DNA of 64,000 nt from an uncultured Kushneria sp. (GTDB lineage: Bacteria > Pseudomonadota > Gammaproteobacteria > Pseudomonadales > Halomonadaceae), in assembly GCF_947497025.1 (NCBI RefSeq), contig NZ_CANMFC010000007.1, positions 178,359 to 242,358 of the forward strand, written 5' to 3'. The notes beneath the pieces are model-generated. The model worked only from the letters and a program-made list of their open reading frames with translations. It did not search any database and was not told the DNA's origin. The translations under genes and the position numbers were made by a program. Shown in pieces: positions 26,467 through 35,693 of this stretch (its first letter is position 1; each line of letters opens with the position of its first letter).

Positions 26467-28536
26467 TCAAGGGGCGGGGGGCATGGTCGGATCATCCGGG
26501 ACGTTGGCACCGCTGCCGGGCGCTTCACGGCTCATGTGCAAAAACTGCAGATGACGCTCGTACTGATCAAGGATGTCATTGATGACCTGCTCCCGGTTGA
26601 AGCCGATCAGGTCATAGCCCTGGCTGCCTTCCAGAAGATAGACCTCAAGGCGGTAATAGCGCGAGCGCGCCTCGTTGGCCCGACGAGCAAAGGAAGGCAT
26701 TGAGAAGGTTCGCGGCCATACCTGATAGGTAAAGTTCTGCTCGTTTCCAAGCTTCACGTTGAGCTCAAGGTGAAGCTCATCTCCTTCACCAGCCACCACC
26801 TCGGCTTCCACTCCCTGGCGGGAGAGCTCCTGAGAGACTTCCTCCATGGCGGGACGCACGGTCTCGCTGATGAAAGTGCCGGCCTGGCGCTGATTGGGGA
26901 AGTGCATGGCACGATTGAGTCGCTGGCGCCAGTTGCGCAGTCCGCGCTCGCCGCCAGCACCGGTACGGCTTGATAGACGCCCGGCAAGGCTGGCGCGATG
27001 GCTGTCCTCCTTGAAGGCCTCGCTCTTGAATGAACGATAAAGGCCGGCCATGACAAAAAAGATCACGAACGAGAAGGGCAGCCCCATGATGACCACCATG
27101 CCCTGCAGGGCCGAGACGCCACCGGCCATCAAAAGTGCCAGGGTCAGAAGGCCGATGGCCACTGACCAGAAGATGCGAAGCCAGGTCGGGGCATCGTTGT
27201 GCACGCTGGAAAGGCGCGAAGTAAAGTTCCCCAGTACCAGCGCGCCGGAATCGGCTGAGGTCACATAGAACAGCATGCCCAGAAGGGTGGCCAGAGAGGC
27301 GGTCCAGGTGACGCCCGGATACTGCTCGAGCAGGCCATAGATGGACTGTTCGGGGCTGTTCATGGCGATCTGCCCGAACTCGGTGGCGCCATTGAGGATG
27401 CTTTCGATGGCGCTGTTGCCGAAAATCGAGATCCACATCAGGGTAAAGATAAAGGGAATCGTCAGGGTGCCGATCACGAATTCACGAATGGTACGCCCGC
27501 GGGAGATGCGTGCCAGGAAAAGCCCCACAAAGGGTGCCCAGGCGACCCACCAGGCCCAGAAAAAAAGCGTCCAGGTATTAAGCCAGTCGGTCGGTTGATC
27601 AAAGGCAAAGGTGTTGAGTGTCATGCCCATGAAGCGATTGACGTAGTCACCGACATTAAGCACCAGCGCATTGAGCAAAAAGGTCGTATCGCCGGCAAAC
27701 AGTACATAAAGCAGCAGGACCACGGCCAGAATCACGTTGAGTTCGGAGATGCGACGGATGCCCTTGTCGACCCCGGCAACCACTGAAATGGTAGCGAGCA
27801 CGACCGACAGCGCGATCAGCCCGCCCTGAATGATCAGGTTCTGGGGCAGATCGAAGAGATAGGTCAGGCCGTAGTTGAGCTGAACCACGCCAATGCCGAG
27901 ACTGGTGGCAATACCAAAAACGGTACCAATGACCGCGGCGATATCCACCGTGTGGCCGATGGCGCCTTCCACGCGGCGACCAAAGAGCGGATAGAGCGCG
28001 CTACGGATGGTCAGCGGCAGATTGTAGCGGTAGCTGAAGTAAGCCAGCGCCATGCCCATCAGGGCGTACATGCCCCAGCCGGTGATGCCGTAGTGAAACA
28101 TGCCCCAGACCGTGGCCTGGCGTGCGGCTTCCAGCGTGCCGCCTTCACCGGTAGGAGGTGCCAGAAACTGGGTGACGGGCTCGGCCACGCAGAAAAACAG
28201 CAGATCGATACCGATGCCGGCAGCAAAGAGCATGGCGGCCCATGAGCCCAGACTAAATTCCGGACGCGAGTGATCCGGTCCGAGCCTGATATTGCCAAAG
28301 CGGGAAATGGCCACAAAGATGACAAAGCCCAGATAAATGGTCGCGGCCAGAAAGTAGTACCAGCCAAAGGTGTTACTGATCCACCCAAGCACCGCAAAGA
28401 TAAAATTGTTGGCGGAATCCGTGAAGAACATTCCCCAGAGGGAAAACAGCAGGATACAGATGGCTGAACCGTAAAAGACGACCGGGTTCAGTTCATCCTT
28501 TTGCTGTTCGGACGTATCAATATGTTTGACGCTCAT
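26467..28536 (-). CDS. betT: BCCT-family choline/betaine transporter, BetT type
   Basis: Imports quaternary ammonium compounds, most likely choline, as osmoprotectant precursor. It has twelve predicted helices in about 20-500 and a long cytoplasmic C-terminal tail (about 510-689), the feature that separates BetT from shorter betaine carriers. The helix-3 motif reads GIGIDLLFFCVAEP, with Asp where sodium-coupled members have Gly, as in the proton-coupled BetT group. The core Trp-rich stretch WTLFFWAWWVAWAPFVGLFLARIS is present. The ATG follows AGGAGA. No betIBA genes adjoin, but a BetI-like palindrome lies about 105 bases upstream. Confidence 0.92.
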   Translation of the reverse strand: MSVKHIDTSEQQKDELNPVVFYGSAICILLFSLWGMFFTDSANNFIFAVLGWISNTFGWYYFLAATIYLGFVIFVAISRFGNIRLGPDHSRPEFSLGSWAAMLFAAGIGIDLLFFCVAEPVTQFLAPPTGEGGTLEAARQATVWGMFHYGITGWGMYALMGMALAYFSYRYNLPLTIRSALYPLFGRRVEGAIGHTVDIAAVIGTVFGIATSLGIGVVQLNYGLTYLFDLPQNLIIQGGLIALSVVLATISVVAGVDKGIRRISELNVILAVVLLLYVLFAGDTTFLLNALVLNVGDYVNRFMGMTLNTFAFDQPTDWLNTWTLFFWAWWVAWAPFVGLFLARISRGRTIREFVIGTLTIPFIFTLMWISIFGNSAIESILNGATEFGQIAMNSPEQSIYGLLEQYPGVTWTASLATLLGMLFYVTSADSGALVLGNFTSRLSSVHNDAPTWLRIFWSVAIGLLTLALLMAGGVSALQGMVVIMGLPFSFVIFFVMAGLYRSFKSEAFKEDSHRASLAGRLSSRTGAGGERGLRNWRQRLNRAMHFPNQRQAGTFISETVRPAMEEVSQELSRQGVEAEVVAGEGDELHLELNVKLGNEQNFTYQVWPRTFSMPSFARRANEARSRYYRLEVYLLEGSQGYDLIGFNREQVINDILDQYERHLQFLHMSREAPGSGANVPDDPTMPPAP

Positions 28537-28639
28537 CGAAGGATTCTCCTTGTTGACGATGCGGTAATGAATGATTCATGAACGTCGCCCTCGTGACCCG
28601 GGGGCATGCCCGGGCCACGAGGGCGCTGATCCTTTTTTA

Positions 28640-28659
28640 TTAATTGGTCGTTCAATTAA
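28640..28659. promoter_or_regulatory. BetI-like operator upstream of betT
   Basis: TTAATTG-GTCGTT-CAATTAA: perfect seven-base arms around six bases. It resembles the TTGGACGTTCAA-type sequence bound by BetI, the TetR-family choline sensor, in E. coli bet promoters. Placement 103 bases before betT supports the call. The betI gene is not in the window. Confidence 0.65.
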
Positions 28660-28805
28660 AATACATGCTTTGCAGAGGGGGTTCAACTGACGCCCTGATG
28701 GTCTTTCCGGTCCTGGACCATGGCAGGGGGAGAGGATTGCCCAAACCGGACGGGCATCGACCATACTGAAGATCGGTTTTCATTAAAGGCTTCAGGGGAG
28801 GCGCC

Positions 28806-29369
28806 ATGACAACGGCCATAAGCTACATGAGTGGCAAATTGCGTGTGATTCAGGGCGATATCACGGCCCTTGAGGTGGATGCCATCGTCAACGCGGCAAA
28901 TCATTCGTTGATGGGCGGCGGCGGGGTGGATGGCGCCATTCATCGCGCCGCCGGTGCCGAACTCAAGGCGGCCTGCCAGGCCCTGCGCCAGAAACAGTGG
29001 CCGGACGGGTTGCCGGATGGAGAGGTGGCCCTGACGCCGGGGTTCAATCTACCGGCCCGCTACGTCATTCATGCCGTAGGGCCGGTATACGCCAAAACGA
29101 TCGACAAGTCGGATCTGTTGGCGAGCTGTTATCATAAATCGCTGATGCTGGTCGAGCAGCAGGGGCTCAATACCATTGCCTTTCCGGCGATCTCGACCGG
29201 CGTTTATGGCTATCCGTTTGAGCAGGCCTGTGAGATCGTTCTGAGCGTCATGGCCGAGAAGCTGCCTCACAGTAAACTGACCGCTACGCTGTGTTTTTTT
29301 GGTCAGCAGGACATGGAAGCCTTTCGCAATGTGGCCAGCCGGCTGGGCTATCAGCGCGATCGCAGCTGA
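28806..29369 (+). CDS. Macro-domain protein, O-acetyl-ADP-ribose deacetylase (YmdB-like)
   Basis: A stand-alone macro domain of 187 residues that binds ADP-ribose; bacterial relatives deacetylate O-acetyl-ADP-ribose or remove mono-ADP-ribose. Ligand motifs: [34 protein letters not shown] (about 18-51) and [13 protein letters not shown]. The ATG follows GGGGAGG. It is divergent from betT; no PARP-like or sirtuin gene is nearby, so its cellular partner is unknown. E. coli YmdB also modulates RNase III, but nothing here tests that. Confidence 0.9.
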   Translation: MTTAISYMSGKLRVIQGDITALEVDAIVNAANHSLMGGGGVDGAIHRAAGAELKAACQALRQKQWPDGLPDGEVALTPGFNLPARYVIHAVGPVYAKTIDKSDLLASCYHKSLMLVEQQGLNTIAFPAISTGVYGYPFEQACEIVLSVMAEKLPHSKLTATLCFFGQQDMEAFRNVASRLGYQRDRS

Positions 29370-29381
29370 TGAATACAAAAA

Positions 29382-29401
29382 CACCCCGCCGGGGCGGGGT
29401 G
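29382..29401 (-). terminator. Intrinsic terminator of the Spy-like gene
   Basis: CACCCCGCC/GGCGGGGTG stem with a GG loop. On the minus strand it is followed by TTTTTGT, 20 bases after the stop at 29421. The same stem lies 12 bases after the macro-domain gene and may also act there. Confidence 0.8.
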
Positions 29402-29420
29402 CGGATGACATCAACAGGAG

Positions 29421-30368
29421 TCAGTGGTCACGATGGGCCGAAGCCTTGTCCCGAGACGGCATGCCCTTGCCTTCTCCGTGAGGCTGCGGCCCCATTTTGG
29501 GCCTGTCATGGGTGCTGATGCTATCCAGTGCTGCCAGCTGAGTCGGGCTCAGGATGCTCTCAAGAGACTGATGAAAGGCCTTTTTTGCGCCTTCCATCTG
29601 CTGGCGTCGCTCGCGGTGTTCCAGGGCGTCCTTGTCATGGAGCTGCGCCATTTTCTGGTGCAGTTCCATGGTGGCCGATTGCATGGCGTCAAGCTGTGAG
29701 GCGTCCAGATGCCAGCTTTCCACCAGGGCGCGCCTGACATCAATGGGCGGCTTGCCCTTCGGGCCGCGCAGCTCTACGTGACGCATCATCTCGAGCACCC
29801 TGATCTGTTCGGCGCTCAATACCCTTGAAAGACGTGCCTGTTGCTCCTCGCGAATTTTTTCCATGTTCTGGCGCCGCTCTTCCCGACTGTCCGTGGCGCT
29901 TTTGTCATGACGCAGGGCGCCGAGATCCTGACGCATCTGCTGACGAGCGTCATGAATGGCCTGCCTTTGAGTGTCATCAAGCTGCCAGCTGTCCAGCAGT
30001 GCTGCCATCAGCTCACCCCTGGCCCGCATGGGGGCTGCGCGCTGATCAAGACCTTCAAGCACTTTCAGCTGTTCGTCATCGAGCACCTCGGAGAGTGCCT
30101 GACGGTGCGTCTGGACGGCCTCTTTTATGGCCTGATGACGTGCCCGAGCGCTGTCGAAGCTCTGATCCTTCAGCGTTGTCATGCGCTCGTGGAAGACTTT
30201 ATTGGCGCTGGTCAGCTGCTCCTGCTGCTGATCGCTCAGCGACCAGCTCTGATAGATGGCCTGGCGCGCGGGAAGACGTTCTGTCTTTTGATCGGGTACC
30301 GCGGCACTGGCTGTGAGAGAGGCAACGAGTGCTACTGTGGCACCGGCTGCGAGCATCCATCCTTTCAT
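29421..30368 (-). CDS. Periplasmic Spy/CpxP-like protein with three tandem LTxxQ-type repeats
   Basis: An exported helical protein of 315 residues related to the Spy/CpxP family of envelope-stress chaperones. A signal peptide covers 1-22 (ending SASA). Three units follow, each opening with a conserved pattern: SWSLSDQQQ, SWQLDDTQR and SWHLDASQL. Each closes with an LTxxQ-like turn (LDDEQLKVLE, LSAEQIRVLE, LSPTQLAALD). Classical Spy and CpxP have a single such unit in about 160 residues. The ATG at 30368 is set by a near-perfect AGGAGGTG. It lies 124 bases downstream of a sensor/regulator pair on the same strand, the position of CpxP relative to CpxRA, suggesting it is a target or modulator of that system. 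Confidence 0.78.
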   Translation of the reverse strand: MKGWMLAAGATVALVASLTASAAVPDQKTERLPARQAIYQSWSLSDQQQEQLTSANKVFHERMTTLKDQSFDSARARHQAIKEAVQTHRQALSEVLDDEQLKVLEGLDQRAAPMRARGELMAALLDSWQLDDTQRQAIHDARQQMRQDLGALRHDKSATDSREERRQNMEKIREEQQARLSRVLSAEQIRVLEMMRHVELRGPKGKPPIDVRRALVESWHLDASQLDAMQSATMELHQKMAQLHDKDALEHRERRQQMEGAKKAFHQSLESILSPTQLAALDSISTHDRPKMGPQPHGEGKGMPSRDKASAHRDH

Positions 30369-30492
30369 GGCAACACCTCCTGATTGGGTCTGAAACCAGT
30401 ATCGCCATGATTTGTGCAACAAACGTGCAGGCAATGGGGATAAACGAACAGGGTTATTCAAAGGGTGGCATTGTCCGGTGCGATGAAGGCGC

Positions 30493-31200
30493 TCAGATCA
30501 GCGGTTCATACTTGTAGCCCACGCCATAAACGGAGTGAATGACCTCCCGCTCAGGCCAGATCTCGGCCAGCTTTTTCCTGAGCTTTTTAATGTGTGAGTC
30601 GACGGTGCGCTCGGAGACGATGCGGTGGTCGCGATACATGTGATCCATCAACTGTTCACGAGAAAATATGCGTCCCGGGGCGTTGAACATGACTTCCAGA
30701 AGCTGAAACTCGACCGCCGTCAGGCCCGCGTCCTGACTGTCGGCCAGCGCCCGCCAGCCGTCGTGGTCCAGTACCAGGGGCGATGATTCTGGCGCACCGG
30801 TATCGGGAGCAGGCGTGACGGGATGCGTACGTCGCAGTACGGTGCGGATGCGGGCGATCACTTCACGTGGCGAGAAGGGCTTGCAGATGTAGTCATCGGC
30901 GCCCAGCTCAAGCCCCAGCAGGCGGTCCACCTCCTCGACCCGGGCCGTCAGCATGATGATCGCCATGTTCGGCCAGCGCTCGCGCAACCGGCGGCACAGG
31001 GTCAACCCATCAAGGCCTGGCAGCATCAGATCCAGCAGCACCATTACGGGCAGTGCCTCCGGCGGCTGCGCGTCAAGCCAGTCAATGACCTGGTCGCCGC
31101 GCTCAAGGCAGTGCGGCGTGAAACCACTGCTGCTCAGATAGTCCCGCAGCAGTTCGGCGATCTTGGCTTCATCTTCAACGATCAGCACGTTGTCATTCAT
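30493..31200 (-). CDS. OmpR-family response regulator
   Basis: A 235-residue transcription factor: receiver domain about 3-118 with phospho-acceptor Asp57 (VLLDLMLPG) and acidic pocket EDE at 9-11, then an OmpR-type winged helix about 135-233 ending in SHIKKLRKKL..VYGVGYKYEP. Closest in style to BaeR/CpxR. The start at 31200 is fixed by an ATGA overlap with the upstream kinase gene; longer reading of the frame to 31332 only translates the kinase tail repeat. Both proteins are therefore translationally coupled. Confidence 0.92.
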   Translation of the reverse strand: MNDNVLIVEDEAKIAELLRDYLSSSGFTPHCLERGDQVIDWLDAQPPEALPVMVLLDLMLPGLDGLTLCRRLRERWPNMAIIMLTARVEEVDRLLGLELGADDYICKPFSPREVIARIRTVLRRTHPVTPAPDTGAPESSPLVLDHDGWRALADSQDAGLTAVEFQLLEVMFNAPGRIFSREQLMDHMYRDHRIVSERTVDSHIKKLRKKLAEIWPEREVIHSVYGVGYKYEPLI

Positions 31201-32726
31201 GGCGGCGTCTCTCCGTGATGATGGTTGGCACTTGTCTGATGGTTGGCACTTGTCTGATGGCTGGCACTTGTCTGAGGGTCGGTAGCGGCCTGCTGGCGGG
31301 GGTTGTCGAGCGTAAAAACAATGCGCCAGCACAGGCCACCCAATACGGTGTTCTGTGGTGTCATGCGCGCCCCGTGAAGGCGTATCAGGGCGCTGGCAAT
31401 CGAAAGTCCCAGCCCACTGCCGCCGTGGCGTCGACTGCGTGAGCTCTCGAGTCTAAAAAGGCGTTCGGTCAGGCGGTGCTGCTCGGCGGGTGCTACGCCA
31501 GGAGCGCTGTCCTCCCAGTGCACCACGACCTCTTGATCCTGCCGCTCGAGCGTGACATGAAGCCTGCCCGGGGTGTCCGTATAGGCCTGCGTGTTGCTCA
31601 AAAGGTTATGCCAGAGCTGGCGCAGCCGATGGGGGGCGCCCTGAATGAACAGACCGGCCGTGATATTCAGCGTGAGCGTGATGCCCTTTTCGGCCAGCCA
31701 TTCCCGGCTCTCCTCGAGCTGCTGGTTCAGATGAGCGCTCAGGTCAAGGCGCTCGAGCGGCGCTTCCAGGGTGTGGGCATCGGACTGTGCCAGTAGCCGC
31801 AGATCCTCGATCAGGCGGTTGAGATGCGCCACTTCCTGGGCCAGTGATTGCAGGCTGCGATCATCCATGGCGCGTACGCCATCCTGCATGGCCTCGATCT
31901 CACCGCGCAGGATGGCCAGCGGCGTGCGCAGCTCATGGGCGATATCGGCGACCCACTGCTGACGTGACTGTCGGTTCTGCTCAAGCCCCCGCGCCAGGGC
32001 ATTGATATCATTTGACAGGCGCGATAGCTCATCGCTGCCGCGGCCACGCAGACGCAGGGTGTAGTCGCCATGGGCAATGGCTCGCGTGGCCAGCGCCATG
32101 TCACGAATACGCCGGCCCAGCCACCAGGCCAGCCCCGAGGCCAGCAGCAGTGAGGTCAGGAGCATGGCGCCGGTAATAATGCCGAGATTTCTCAGCTGAC
32201 GATGTAAAAAGATCTGGTCGATCGAGGAGATCATGCCGTCCGGAGCACGATAGCCCAGCTGCCCGATGGGCGTGCCCTCAAGCGTCAGAACGCGATAGCG
32301 CATCTCATCACGAGTGGTGTGAAATCCACCGATAATGATCTGCTCCCGTGCATCGAGCAGGACGAACTGGCGCGGGTCGAGCATCGCCGGTGGCAAATCG
32401 GATGGGGGCCGGCCGCTGCCTTTTTGGAAGTGCTCCGGCGGCGGCCTCTTGGGTGGCGGGTCCTGCAGACGTGGCATCAGCGCCAGGCGCAACACGTCAC
32501 GCCAGGCCGTACGGTCCTCGCTGAGCCAGTCCCAGCTACCGTGGCGGGCATAGCCTTCCTCGAGCGTCTCGCTCAGGGTATCGATGCGGGCCTCCTGTGT
32601 GCGGCGCAGATAACCGAGAAAATCGTCATCAATGCTGCGGGCTGCTGCAAAAAAGATCAGCGCCCCGAGCAGGACATTCACCAGCAGAATAGCGCCAAAG
32701 AGCTTGAGACCCAGACGACTGAACAT
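31197..32726 (-). CDS. Sensor histidine kinase, BaeS/CpxA-like
   Basis: A 509-residue membrane kinase: TM helix about 7-29, a periplasmic sensor with a Pro-rich patch PPPKRPPP (about 92-99), second TM about 177-200, HAMP about 200-252, HisKA with phospho-His near 264 (IAHELRTPL), and HATPase with N-box HNLLSNTQAYTD and GGSGLGLSIA. The C-terminal about 18 residues are HQTSAN repeats from an 18-base tandem array. It is first in the operon with its regulator; the Spy-like gene further downstream hints at envelope-stress sensing. Confidence 0.9.
   Translation of the reverse strand: MFSRLGLKLFGAILLVNVLLGALIFFAAARSIDDDFLGYLRRTQEARIDTLSETLEEGYARHGSWDWLSEDRTAWRDVLRLALMPRLQDPPPKRPPPEHFQKGSGRPPSDLPPAMLDPRQFVLLDAREQIIIGGFHTTRDEMRYRVLTLEGTPIGQLGYRAPDGMISSIDQIFLHRQLRNLGIITGAMLLTSLLLASGLAWWLGRRIRDMALATRAIAHGDYTLRLRGRGSDELSRLSNDINALARGLEQNRQSRQQWVADIAHELRTPLAILRGEIEAMQDGVRAMDDRSLQSLAQEVAHLNRLIEDLRLLAQSDAHTLEAPLERLDLSAHLNQQLEESREWLAEKGITLTLNITAGLFIQGAPHRLRQLWHNLLSNTQAYTDTPGRLHVTLERQDQEVVVHWEDSAPGVAPAEQHRLTERLFRLESSRSRRHGGSGLGLSIASALIRLHGARMTPQNTVLGGLCWRIVFTLDNPRQQAATDPQTSASHQTSANHQTSANHHHGETPP
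31220..31273. repeat. Three tandem 18-base repeats at the kinase C-terminus
   Basis: Unit GATGGTTGGCACTTGTCT occurs three times, the third with one change. On the minus strand it encodes the hexapeptide repeat HQTSAN just before the kinase stop. It ends 20 bases before the regulator start codon. Confidence 0.92.
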
Positions 32727-32945
32727 GGTAGCCCCACATGAAGGAAAACATCATGTTAGCGCGCGCAGGGGGCGCCATTCATGGAAAAAGGATGAAAGTG
32801 TATCGAGGCCACCCCTGGACCAAGGTCTTATATGCGAAAGTTGCCTCGAGACCAGGGTTCGGTTGTAACCCCATGATGCCTTTGCAAGAATGTTTCACCC
32901 GTACGCGCAATGACGCCCTTACCCCTGCAACAAGAGAGCCCCGGC

Positions 32946-33476
32946 ATGGTAAAACAGTTCGATCAGCGTCATCGGCAATCACGACGCATTTTGATCATGG
33001 GGGTCTCCGGATCCGGCAAGTCGACCATTGGCGAGGCCGTGGCCGAAAAGACAGGATGTGAGTATATCGACGGTGACAAGTATCATCCGCCGGCCAATAT
33101 CGAAAAGATGACCAAGGGTGTCCCTTTAACGGATGACGACCGTCAGGGCTGGCTGGAAGCGCTGGCGGATCTTTTTGCACAGCATCGCCGGGAAGACAAA
33201 AGCGTGATGATCGGCTGTTCCGGCCTCAAGAAATCCTATCGCGATATTCTGCGCCGGGGTGATCCGGAGCTGATCATTCTCTTTCTGGATGGGAGTTATG
33301 ACACCATTCTGCAGCGGATGGAGGAGCGTCAGCACTTCTTCTCGCCGCAAATGCTGCGTACCCAGTTTGATACGCTGCAAACGCCGGGCCCCGATGAGGC
33401 CATCAGCATCGATATCTCGACGTCGTTCGACAATGTGATCGATCAGTGCGTCAGCGAGCTCGAAGCGCTCGATTGA
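32946..33476 (+). CDS. gntK: Gluconokinase, GntK type
   Basis: Phosphorylates D-gluconate to 6-phosphogluconate for the Entner-Doudoroff or pentose phosphate route. The P-loop GVSGSGKST lies at about 18-26, followed by IDGDKYHPPANIEKMTKGVPLTDDDR, the hallmark of GntK. At 176 residues it is of normal length. An upstream ATG at 32910 lacks a ribosome site; 32946 is preferred. A strong terminator follows. No gluconate permease adjoins, but the sugar-oxidation cluster lies next door on the other strand. Confidence 0.93.
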   Translation: MVKQFDQRHRQSRRILIMGVSGSGKSTIGEAVAEKTGCEYIDGDKYHPPANIEKMTKGVPLTDDDRQGWLEALADLFAQHRREDKSVMIGCSGLKKSYRDILRRGDPELIILFLDGSYDTILQRMEERQHFFSPQMLRTQFDTLQTPGPDEAISIDISTSFDNVIDQCVSELEALD

Positions 33477-33496
33477 ATCCTGCTGGCGATTGGAAC

Positions 33497-33532
33497 AAGG
33501 GCCCCGGCTGCACAAGCGCACCCGGGGCCCTT
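33497..33532 (+). terminator. Terminator between gntK and the sugar-oxidation cluster
   Basis: Arms AAGGGCCCCGG and CCGGGGCCCTT (11 bases) with a 14-base loop, then TTATCGTTT. It may serve both convergent units. Confidence 0.75.
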
Positions 33533-33560
33533 ATCGTTTGCTCGCCGACTCTTTGCTGAC

Positions 33561-34481
33561 CTATTCGATAAAGGCCTCAACGCTCTGGCGGCGTCCCAAC
33601 AGGAAGGCGTCGGCCACGTGGCGGAAAGGGGTCACGTCGACATCACTTTGCCCCACGCGGATCAACTCGGCAAAGCGCCTGTAAAGTCCCGCATATTCGA
33701 CATCCTCGCCGTCGATGACGCGCTCACCATTGATGCTCAGCTGGCTGCCGCCGCTGTCGAGCACCAGCCTGCCGTCCTCGGTCTCGACCGTAATCTGCCA
33801 GGTCTGGGGTCCGGTCTGGCGCCAGTCAAAATCGACATGAATGGGGGTGTCATGAACGTCGGTAAATTCGAGCGTGGCCCCGATCGGCGACTGGCAGTTT
33901 TCCGGCACTTCAAGCGTCGCTTCCCGCAGGAAAAAGGCTTCCGGCAGAATCCGGGTGACAATCGACAGGGCATTGATGCCGGGATCGAAAACGCCCAGGC
34001 CGCCCGGTTCCCATACCCATTGCTGCCCCGGATGCCACTGACGCACATCCTCGCGCCACTGGATATCGACGCCGGTCACGCGGCGCGTTGACAGCCACTC
34101 GCGTGCCTTTTCGACCCCGGCAGCCTCGCGGGCGTGCCAGGTCGCATAAAGCGTGACGCCCTGTTGTTCAGCCCGGCGTACCAGATCCTCGACTTCGCTG
34201 AGCGAGACACCCGGTGGCTTCTCCAGCAGCACGTGCTTGCCCGCCTCGATGGCGGCCACGGCCTGGGTGTAACGCACCTGTGGCGGTGTGCACAGGGCCA
34301 CGGCGTCGAGTGCAGGCACTGCGGCGAGCAGGGATTCAAGATCCTGATGATTATCGACGCCTTCAAGGGTGGCATTGCGACTGGCAATGGCGGTCAGTTC
34401 AAAATCGCGGTTATCCCGCAGGGCCGGCAGATGCTGGTCCCGTGCGATCTTGCCGAAACCTGCAATGGCAATGGTGGTCAT
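33561..34481 (-). CDS. Gfo/Idh/MocA-family sugar dehydrogenase, probable D-galactose 1-dehydrogenase
   Basis: A cytoplasmic NAD(P)-dependent oxidoreductase of 306 residues. The Rossmann motif GFGKIA is at 8-13, and EKPPG carries the catalytic Lys. The stretch WHPGQQWVWEPGGLGVFDPGINALSI closely resembles Pseudomonas galactose and Azospirillum L-arabinose 1-dehydrogenases, which make the aldonolactone. The in-frame ATG at 34481 is preferred over 34511. Neighbours (mutarotase, porter, lactonase) are exactly what the first steps of oxidative galactose or arabinose use require. Which sugar is used cannot be decided from sequence. Confidence 0.8.
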   Translation of the reverse strand: MTTIAIAGFGKIARDQHLPALRDNRDFELTAIASRNATLEGVDNHQDLESLLAAVPALDAVALCTPPQVRYTQAVAAIEAGKHVLLEKPPGVSLSEVEDLVRRAEQQGVTLYATWHAREAAGVEKAREWLSTRRVTGVDIQWREDVRQWHPGQQWVWEPGGLGVFDPGINALSIVTRILPEAFFLREATLEVPENCQSPIGATLEFTDVHDTPIHVDFDWRQTGPQTWQITVETEDGRLVLDSGGSQLSINGERVIDGEDVEYAGLYRRFAELIRVGQSDVDVTPFRHVADAFLLGRRQSVEAFIE

Positions 34482-34537
34482 GACTCTGTCTCTTTCCAAA
34501 AGGGGCCGCAAGTCTGTCGCGACGGTTCGGCCGGGGG

Positions 34538-35593
34538 TTAAAACGTCAATTGATAGCAGGTGTGCTGGCGATATCGCTCGCCTGGATCGAGTCGGGTCGA
34601 GGGGAAGTGATCATGGTTGGGCGCATCGGGAAACTGCTGCGCCTCCAGAGCCAGCCCGCCAAAGGCCTCGATCGGATGGCCCGCGTGATCGGTCAGGGTG
34701 CCATCCAGACCGATGCCGGTATAGAGCTGAAGCGAGGGTTGATCGGTGAAGACCTCCAGTCGTCGACCGCTGTGCGTCTCGGTGACAATCGCCCGGGGCT
34801 GGCCGGGGGGCACTCGATCCAGCACCAGGGCGACATCATGGCCGCCGGCGCGGGCGAGCTGCTCGTTGGGCACCTGTTCGCGCGAGCGCAGGGTCATGGG
34901 TGTGACAAAGTCATAGGGGGTGCCGGCGACCGGAGCGATCGTGCCGGTCGGAATCGATGCCTCATCAAGCACCAGATAGTGTGTGGCTGCGCACTCGAGA
35001 AGATGGTCGCGCACGTCCCCATGGCCACGCAGATTGAAATAGGCGTGGTTGGTCAGGCTGACAACGGTCGGTGTTGAACATTGCGCTTCATAATCGATGG
35101 TGAGCCGATTGTCCTCATCGAGGCTGTAATGCACCGTGACGTCCAGATCGCCCGGAAAGCCCATGTCGCCGTCGGGCGAACGGTGGCTCAGGCTCACGCC
35201 GACCCGGTCCGCTTCTTCAAACAACCGGCCTTCAAAGCGCTGAAAGCTCAAGCCCCGTGGTCCACCGTGCAGTGCATTGGGGCCCTCGTTGGGCACGATC
35301 TGAAACGTCTGGCCATCAAGTTCAAAACGCGCCTTGCCGAGGCGGTTGGCATAGCGCCCGACCAGCGCGCCGAAATAGGGGTGCGGTGTCAGATACTGCG
35401 TCGGATCGGCAAAGCCCAGCACCAGATTGACCGGCTCGCCGGTGGCTCGATCGGGAACGCGCAGAGCCTGCAGGGTGGCGCCGTAATCGAGAATGTCCAC
35501 CTGCATGCCGGCACTGTTGCGCAGCCTGAAGCGCTCAAAGGGACTGCCGTCATCGTGCTGACCGAGTTGGTCGCTTTCACAGTGCAAGGGCAT
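34538..35593 (-). CDS. galM: Aldose 1-epimerase (mutarotase, GalM type)
   Basis: Interconverts alpha and beta anomers of galactose, glucose or arabinose. 351 residues with the GalM fold; active-site His in HAYFNLRG (about 183-190), ALHGGPRG (about 107-114), and a late Glu in GLALEAQQFPDAPNH (near 313). It sits between the sugar porter and the dehydrogenase on one strand with gaps of about 100 and 56 bases. In this setting it would supply the anomer the dehydrogenase oxidises. Confidence 0.93.
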   Translation of the reverse strand: MPLHCESDQLGQHDDGSPFERFRLRNSAGMQVDILDYGATLQALRVPDRATGEPVNLVLGFADPTQYLTPHPYFGALVGRYANRLGKARFELDGQTFQIVPNEGPNALHGGPRGLSFQRFEGRLFEEADRVGVSLSHRSPDGDMGFPGDLDVTVHYSLDEDNRLTIDYEAQCSTPTVVSLTNHAYFNLRGHGDVRDHLLECAATHYLVLDEASIPTGTIAPVAGTPYDFVTPMTLRSREQVPNEQLARAGGHDVALVLDRVPPGQPRAIVTETHSGRRLEVFTDQPSLQLYTGIGLDGTLTDHAGHPIEAFGGLALEAQQFPDAPNHDHFPSTRLDPGERYRQHTCYQLTF

Positions 35594-35693
35594 GAATCAC
35601 TCCACGGTCGATGAAAGACAAAAGCGTTGTGTCGCAGCGGTTGCAGGTCAGTATAGAGCCCATGCCCGCTACCGTTCAGGCCGGATGACCGTA

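Noticed and set aside
31220..31273. Possible CRISPR-like short repeat array
   Set aside because: Units are contiguous with no spacers and lie inside a coding region. No cas gene is in the window.
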